DNA of 64,000 bases from Natrinema mahii (GTDB taxonomy: Archaea > Halobacteriota > Halobacteria > Halobacteriales > Natrialbaceae), in contig JHUT02000010.1 of the NCBI GenBank assembly GCA_000690595.2, positions 1-64,000 on the forward strand. The letters are read 5' to 3'. The notes below the pieces were generated by a model. That model was given only the letters and a program-made list of their open reading frames with translations. It did no database searches and had not been told where the DNA came from. The position numbers and the translations under genes are program-made. This document shows positions 59,685 to 64,000 of this stretch, piece after piece; position 1 is the first letter of the stretch; every line of letters begins with the position of its first letter.

Positions 59685-60040
59685 ATGTCGCCGGGGGCGA
59701 CGAGGTCCCGCTCCTGATCGTACGCGAGCAGGCCGGCGTCGACCAGCCGCGGCAGGTGATCGTGATAGAGCGAGAGATAGACCTCGGTGACCCGCTCGGC
59801 CGAGATGTTCGTCACGCTGTGGCCGGTCTCGCGAATGGCGACCTCCTCCGCGGCGTCGGGCAGCGTCACCTCCTCGCCGTAGGTGCGCATGACCCGCAAC
59901 AGTAGCCGGCGGCGCTGGTCGGCAAGCAGCGCGAACGCGTCGTCGATCGCCTCCGCCGACGCGTCGGGTTCGTCGAGCCATTCGAGGACCGTCTGGACGA
60001 ACTCGGCGCGGTCGGGTTCCGAGTGTGGTGCGGGACTCAT
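59681..60040 (-). CDS. DUF7344 helix-turn-helix protein
   Basis: 119-residue single-domain protein with the DUF7344 winged-helix pattern: IDDAFALLADQRRRLLLRVM, VTLPDAAEEVAIRE, and VYLSLYHDHLPRLVDAGLLA. Such proteins are common haloarchaeal regulators; the target is unknown. The ATG at 60040 is chosen over an Arg-rich upstream frame. An AT-rich gctaaatattag (60151-60162) about 110 nt upstream could be its promoter. Confidence 0.78.
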   Translation of the reverse strand: MSPAPHSEPDRAEFVQTVLEWLDEPDASAEAIDDAFALLADQRRRLLLRVMRTYGEEVTLPDAAEEVAIRETGHSVTNISAERVTEVYLSLYHDHLPRLVDAGLLAYDQERDLVAPGDI

Positions 60041-60225
60041 ATCTGTTCGATGAACTCGAGTCGAACGGCCGAGACGGTGCCCGGACACGCGGGGGTTCGT
60101 CGACCGGGACACGACCGCTCGCTCGAGGGGACTATCGGGTTTGCTCCTGCGCGCTAAATATTAGTGTCGAATCGGGGACGGAATTATACGCTATCGATGA
60201 CAGTCGCCCGCGCCGGACCGTTCGG

Positions 60226-60516
60226 TCACTCGATGGTAAACGTCGGTTCGTCGATCGACTCGCTCTTGCAGTCGGGACACCGGGAGGGGAGGTTCAGCAG
60301 GTCGTCGTAGTCGTCGAACCCGCAGTTCCGACAGGTCGGCGGGGCCACGAGGAACTGCTCGTCGCCGTCGGCCACCGACTGCGAGACGTGTTCGACGTGG
60401 CCAACCACCGCGTGGGGCGTGAGATCGAACTGCGTCGCGAGTTCGCTCGGCGTCGCCGGCTCGGCCCTGAGGGCGTCGGCGAGTTTCTGTCGGGTGGTTT
60501 CGTCGGCCTCGCGCAT
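60226..60516 (-). CDS. HTH/zinc-ribbon transcriptional regulator
   Basis: 96 residues. An N-terminal winged helix (LADALRAEPATPSELATQFD, LTPHAVVGHVEHVSQSV) is followed by a zinc ribbon (CRNCGFDDYDDLLNLPSRCP, DC). This HTH-plus-ribbon layout is a known archaeal class of predicted regulators. It is divergent from the nucleotidyltransferase gene at 60649. Confidence 0.82.
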   Translation of the reverse strand: MREADETTRQKLADALRAEPATPSELATQFDLTPHAVVGHVEHVSQSVADGDEQFLVAPPTCRNCGFDDYDDLLNLPSRCPDCKSESIDEPTFTIE

Positions 60517-60648
60517 ACCGGGGGTAACGGCGGGTGCGCTTTTACCGTTTACTCTCCGCTCGCCGCCTCGAGGCCGCCGTCTGCGACCGCCGCTCGCGTC
60601 CCCCGTGAAAGGACAACTGACTTAGACCCCGCAGGAGAACACCGCCCT

Positions 60649-61620
60649 ATGAAGGCCGTCGTCCTTGCAGGCGGGTACGCGACTCGGATGTGGCCGATTA
60701 CCAAACATCGGCCCAAGATGTTCCTCCCGATCGGCGAGTCGACCGTCGTCGATCGCATCTTCGCGGAACTCGAGGCCGACGAGCGGATCGACGAGGTCTA
60801 CGTCAGCACCAACGAGCGGTTCGCCCCCGACTTCGAGGCCCACCTCGCGGACAGCGAGTTCGACAAACCCCAGCTCTCGGTCGAGGAGACGACCGAGGAA
60901 GACGACAAGTTCGGCGTCGTTGGCGCGCTCGCCCAGTTGATCGACCGCGAGAACGTCGACGACGACCTGCTGATCATCGCCGGCGACAACCTGATCAGCT
61001 TCGACGTCGCCGACTTCCTCGACGCGTTCGAAGCGCGGGACGCGCCGACGCTGGCCGCCTACGACGTCGGCTCCCGCGAGAAGGCCTCCTCCTACGGTCT
61101 GGTCGACCTCGAGGGCGACCGCGTCGTCGACTTCCAGGAGAAACCCGACGACCCCAAGAGTACGCTCGTCTCGATCGCCTGCTACGCCTTTCCGCAGGCG
61201 TCGCTTTCCCTCCTGCCGACCTACCTCGAGGACGGCAACAACCCCGACGAGCCCGGCTGGTTCGTCCAGTGGCTCCAGAACCGCGAGGCCACCTACGCCT
61301 ACACTTTCGAAGAAGCGTGGTTCGACATCGGCACGCCCGAGAGCTATCTCGACGCCGTCGCCTGGCATCTCGACGGCGACTCGCTGGTCGCCGACTCCGC
61401 GACGCTGGAAGACGCCACGATCGGCGAGAACGTCCACGTCATGGCCGACGTGACCCTCGAGGGGACCAACCTCGAACACACCGTCATCTTCCCCGAGGCG
61501 ACGGTCCGCGACGGCGACATCCGCCGCTCGATCATCGACCGGGGGACCACCCTCGAGGAACTGGATCTCGCGGGGGCGCTCATCGGCGCCCACACGACGA
61601 TCACGAACGGCAGCGAGTAG
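60649..61620 (+). CDS. Sugar-phosphate nucleotidyltransferase
   Basis: 323 residues. The N-terminal catalytic domain has the signature AVVLAGGYATRMWPITKHRP and PKMFLPIGESTVVDRI, with IIAGDNLISF further on. The C-terminus is a left-handed beta-helix (ATIGENVHVMADVTLEGTNL) as in glucose-1-phosphate thymidylyl- and related transferases. It makes a nucleotide sugar, probably for glycan or glycosylation; which sugar is not shown. The ATG at 60649 starts at the first strand. Confidence 0.9.
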   Translation: MKAVVLAGGYATRMWPITKHRPKMFLPIGESTVVDRIFAELEADERIDEVYVSTNERFAPDFEAHLADSEFDKPQLSVEETTEEDDKFGVVGALAQLIDRENVDDDLLIIAGDNLISFDVADFLDAFEARDAPTLAAYDVGSREKASSYGLVDLEGDRVVDFQEKPDDPKSTLVSIACYAFPQASLSLLPTYLEDGNNPDEPGWFVQWLQNREATYAYTFEEAWFDIGTPESYLDAVAWHLDGDSLVADSATLEDATIGENVHVMADVTLEGTNLEHTVIFPEATVRDGDIRRSIIDRGTTLEELDLAGALIGAHTTITNGSE

Positions 61621-61695
61621 CACCCGGCGGCCGTCGATCGCGGGAATCGGCGATACACCTATGGGCGTTCCGTGTGTCACCCGTGATCAACGCAC

Positions 61696-62400
61696 ATGTG
61701 CGTCGACGAGACGGCCCGGACGGCCCTCGAGTCCCGCGCCGACGGCGTCCCGGCCGCGGACCTCGCGGCCGAGTTCCTCGAGTTCCGGCGCTGGACCGGC
61801 TCGAACCCGTTGTTGCTCGTCGTCGAGGCCGCCGCGGCCGCGACAGGCCAGCGGTTTCTCGACGGCATCAAACCGGCCGTCGAGCGGTTTCGCGATGCGT
61901 TCGTCGCGACCGGTCGGGTAGCATCGTTTTCGGACCTCGCCGCCCTCGAGCGCGATGACGACGACCTCGTGGCGGCGCTGGGTGCCAGACGCACGCGCGC
62001 AGTCTGTTGTGATGTCGCGGCCGTCCTCGCCGACTCCCCGGCGGAAGACGACCTCGCGGCGCTGGTCGAGTGGGCCGAAACCGCGGACCACTACCGCCAC
62101 GAGTCGGACCCGATCGGGTCGATCGCCGGCGTCGGCCCCGGGACCTTCCAGTACCTGCGGCAGTTGGCCGGCGTCGACACGCCGCGGCCCGATCCGACCC
62201 TCGAAAAACTGTTGTCGGCCGTCGACGGCGATCTCGAGCGCTCGCCGATCGACACCGCGACGCCCCGGCGGACGATCGCTTCCTGCGAGTGGCTCGCCGT
62301 CGTCTCGGGGTATCGCCCGCTCGAGATCGATCGGATCGCGTGGTGGCGAGCGACGGAACCGGCCGACCGGGAGGCGGTCCTCGAGGCCGCTCGTCCGTAG
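61696..62400 (+). CDS. Hypothetical protein with a helix-hairpin-helix-like segment, 234 aa
   Basis: Not recognised. The protein is helical. A segment around 145-170 (PIGSIAGVGPGTFQYLRQLA) looks like the helix-hairpin-helix of base-excision glycosylases, but no catalytic motif is visible. The ATG at 61696 lies 76 nt after the nucleotidyltransferase stop. Codon use is typical. A repeat element follows. Confidence 0.6.
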   Translation: MCVDETARTALESRADGVPAADLAAEFLEFRRWTGSNPLLLVVEAAAAATGQRFLDGIKPAVERFRDAFVATGRVASFSDLAALERDDDDLVAALGARRTRAVCCDVAAVLADSPAEDDLAALVEWAETADHYRHESDPIGSIAGVGPGTFQYLRQLAGVDTPRPDPTLEKLLSAVDGDLERSPIDTATPRRTIASCEWLAVVSGYRPLEIDRIAWWRATEPADREAVLEAARP

Positions 62401-62452
62401 AAGCGACGGAAGTCCCGCTGAACCCCGTCGAACCGCCGCTACGGACCGGGTG

Positions 62453-62552
62453 GACCACCTTGTTCCGCTCGGGTTCGCTTCGCTCACCGCTCGCGCAACA
62501 CTCTGGACCAAAAAAGTCCGCTCGCTCACTGACTCGCGGCGCTACGCGCCGC
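62453..62552. repeat. Intergenic repeat of the gaccaaaaaa family, dph6 copy
   Basis: The segment ttccgctcgggttcgct, then cgctcaccgctcgcgc, then ctctggaccaaaaaa matches the 145-bp unit near purN-purH in order and spacing. It ends with GCGGCGC-tac-GCGCCGC (62536-62552) and attttcg. It lies 28 nt after the dph6 stop on that gene's transcript, where the T6 run could help termination. GGAC/GTCC around the A-run gives a small extra stem (62505-62519). Confidence 0.75.
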
Positions 62553-62579
62553 ATTTTCGTTCGCTCGCGGTACACTGCT

Positions 62580-63305
62580 CTATGCGACCGTCGCGTCCGT
62601 GATCCGCAACCGGCCGCGCGTCCCCTCCCACTCGCGCTCGTACTCGAGGTCGATCCGCCGGTCCATGTGCGGTCCGTCCACGACGAACGTCTCGAACTCG
62701 CCGCCCTCACCCAAAATGTGGACGCCGTACTCCTCGTGCAGCGCCTCGAGTTCCTCGAGCGCCGCCCGATCGAGCGTGCGGCCGAGCCACGACTCGTCCA
62801 GTCCGCGGGCCGCGACCTGGATGATCGCAATCTCGAAGCCGGCCGCGAGCATCGCGTCGGCGAGTTCGCGGGGGTCTTCCTGCCAGAGTGGGGCGAACAG
62901 TTCACAGCCGAGGCGGTCGCACAGCCCCTGAATGCGGCTTGTCTGGTACTCGCTCTCGACGGCACCGGCGGTGACGCCCGCGATCCCACCGGGGAGATCG
63001 GCGTCGAGGTCCTCGAGGGCGGCCTCGAGGGGCTCGAGTTCGGCGTCGCCCTGCGTCCCGGAGTCGACGGCCGCGTCGGCCGCGAAGTCGTCCGGTTCGA
63101 CGTCGATCAGTTCGATGCCGATGCTCTCGGCCGCCAGCGTCGCCAGTTCCGTCGCGGGGACGTGATACATATACGAGTCGCCCGCGGGGTGGACGGTCAC
63201 GAGTCGCTCGACGGGCAGTCCCGCCTCGAGGGCTCGGTACAGCGCCCACGCGGAGTCCTTCCCGCCCGAAAAGAGGCTCACCCACGTCCCGTCTGCGTCG
63301 CTCAT
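62580..63305 (-). CDS. dph6: Diphthine--ammonia ligase
   Basis: ATP-dependent amidation of diphthine, last step of diphthamide synthesis on elongation factor 2. The 241-residue protein has the PP-loop SGGKDS (residues 13-18) at its start, LVTVHPAGDSYMYHVPATEL, GIAGVTAGAVESEYQTSRIQ and GEGGEFETFVVDGP. This MJ0570-related branch is the archaeal Dph6 type. It carries an Ala/Asp/Glu-rich stretch (about 75-100) between the second and third blocks. Confidence 0.9.
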   Translation of the reverse strand: MSDADGTWVSLFSGGKDSAWALYRALEAGLPVERLVTVHPAGDSYMYHVPATELATLAAESIGIELIDVEPDDFAADAAVDSGTQGDAELEPLEAALEDLDADLPGGIAGVTAGAVESEYQTSRIQGLCDRLGCELFAPLWQEDPRELADAMLAAGFEIAIIQVAARGLDESWLGRTLDRAALEELEALHEEYGVHILGEGGEFETFVVDGPHMDRRIDLEYEREWEGTRGRLRITDATVA

Positions 63306-63352
63306 GGTCGGTCGTCGGCCGGCGCAGGTAAATGGATACCGAGTCGGGACGG

Positions 63353-64000
63353 TCAGCGGTCGCGATCGGCGGCCGCGTCCGCGCCGCCGTCGGTGAGTTC
63401 GGGATCGCTCCGATCCGGGGCCGCGCCGGGGCCGGGTTCCGAGGGGGCGTCGGGGCCGATCGCGGACTCGCCGTCGGCCGCGTCGATCGTCGCCCCGTCG
63501 GGCGATCCTCCGTCGGAGCCGCCGTCGCTGCGTTCGTCCGCGTCGCTCGAGCCGCCAAGCGAAGCGGCGATCCGCGCGCCGACGAGGCTAATGACGATCG
63601 CGGTGACGACGTAGAGCGCGAGGCGTTCGCCCGCCCCCATCACGAACCGCTCGTTCGAGAAGATGAGGAACTCGTTGGCCGAGACGACAACGGGCTCCAT
63701 CTGGCCCTGTTGCTCGAGGAAGTACGCGGAGAACCCGCGGACGACCAGCCCCACGGCGATGACGATGAAGGGGAGGTTGAGAAAGGAAGTGCGGATGGGG
63801 TCGTCGCCGATCGCCTCGTCGAGCAGGCGGCCGGCGCTGGCCGTCAGCGCGGCCATCGCCAGCCACGGGACGCTGTCGAACGCGAACCGGGTCGCCGGGA
63901 TCACCACGCCGGAGGTATCCTCGAGTCCGGAGACGCCGAGCGCGCCGACGAACAGGCCGACGAAGGTCAGCCCGGCCGCGACGACGTAGGTGACGACCGA
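63353..64000 (-). CDS. Membrane protein with acidic C-terminal tail (5' end outside window)
   Basis: The frame is open to the right edge (codon at 64000-63998) and stops at 63353, giving at least 215 residues. The visible part has about four spans: VVAAGLTFVGLFVGALGVSG, then around MAALTASAGRLL, then LPFIVIAVGLVVRGFSAYFL, then ALYVVTAIVISLVGARIA. The last ~65 residues are a Ser/Asp/Gly/Pro-rich cytoplasmic or external tail. Not recognised. The start codon is not in the window. Confidence 0.7.
   Translation of the reverse strand, partial: SVVTYVVAAGLTFVGLFVGALGVSGLEDTSGVVIPATRFAFDSVPWLAMAALTASAGRLLDEAIGDDPIRTSFLNLPFIVIAVGLVVRGFSAYFLEQQGQMEPVVVSANEFLIFSNERFVMGAGERLALYVVTAIVISLVGARIAASLGGSSDADERSDGGSDGGSPDGATIDAADGESAIGPDAPSEPGPGAAPDRSDPELTDGGADAAADRDR

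Overview
The window comes from a haloarchaeon (class Halobacteria). The proteins are Asp/Glu-rich, the DNA is GC-rich with strong GC at third codon positions, TATA-like boxes often sit about 25-35 nt before start codons as expected for leaderless mRNAs, and the gene set is archaeal or haloarchaeal: LonB, thermosome, TFS, archaeal NAC, FtsZ1, geranylgeranyl reductase, DtdA, HalOD1, DUF7344 and bacterio-opsin-activator-type regulators. The repeats and gene order suggest the Natrialba/Natrinema/Haloterrigena side of the class, but I cannot fix the genus from sequence alone.

Layout. 0-7 kb: 5' end of lonB, nadM, a SAM hydroxide adenosyltransferase, a HalOD1 protein, a short-tailed thermosome subunit, an amidohydrolase-fold protein, glycerate 2-kinase and a membrane protein. 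7.2-11 kb: hairpin-rich spacer and a 145-bp tandem repeat that copies the 3' end of a purN-purH fusion gene, with purB divergent. 12-20.3 kb: a pair of half-size EamA transporters, then the lysine/diaminopimelate operon dapA-dapB-dapD-[vapB-vapC]-lysA-dapF-dapE, interrupted by a toxin-antitoxin pair. 20.7-26.5 kb: htpX, NYN-domain, PUA, HD and SDR proteins, the NAC/tRNA methyltransferase pair and tfs. 26.6-30.6 kb: a more AT-rich stretch with a membrane protein, an MFS carrier, a winged-helix regulator and a divergent unknown protein. 30.6-44.4 kb: DUF5797, DUF5787 (nuclease-like with a cysteine cluster), Nudix, an S10 paralogue, M20 and M48 peptidases, a DUF4397 lipoprotein, geranylgeranyl reductase, ferredoxin, a rhodanese/metallo-beta-lactamase fusion, ftsZ1 and dtdA. 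44.6-50.6 kb: a PAS/GAF/HTH_10 regulator, a tandem-HTH regulator, a cation/calcium exchanger and aroE. 50.7-57.5 kb: a helix-hairpin-helix protein and the pabB-pabA-pabC set, split between pabA and pabC by a 2.6-kb island holding small AT-rich genes, five consecutive perfect hairpins and a MazF-like toxin with an HTH antitoxin. 57.5-64 kb: a saccharopine-dehydrogenase-like protein, Rieske protein, regulators, a sugar nucleotidyltransferase, dph6 and a truncated membrane protein.

How the genes work together. Two biosynthetic sets are clear: late purine steps (PurN-PurH fusion and PurB) and the succinylase branch of lysine synthesis (DapA, B, D, E, F and LysA; the aminotransferase step is not here). 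AroE and PabA/B/C form a shikimate-to-p-aminobenzoate theme. Geranylgeranyl reductase (lipid saturation) and a 2Fe-2S ferredoxin share an identical 13-bp promoter sequence and may be co-expressed.

The most unusual signals are structural rather than protein-coding: (1) spacer hairpins whose short loops are constant (GAACGNAGTGA, GCtacGC, gaa) while the stems differ completely, one of them lying in frame inside pabB; (2) a two-copy repeat at 25.9 and 37.1 kb whose inner stem has changed on both arms so that pairing is kept; (3) a five-hairpin array in the pab island. No tRNA, rRNA or CRISPR array was seen.
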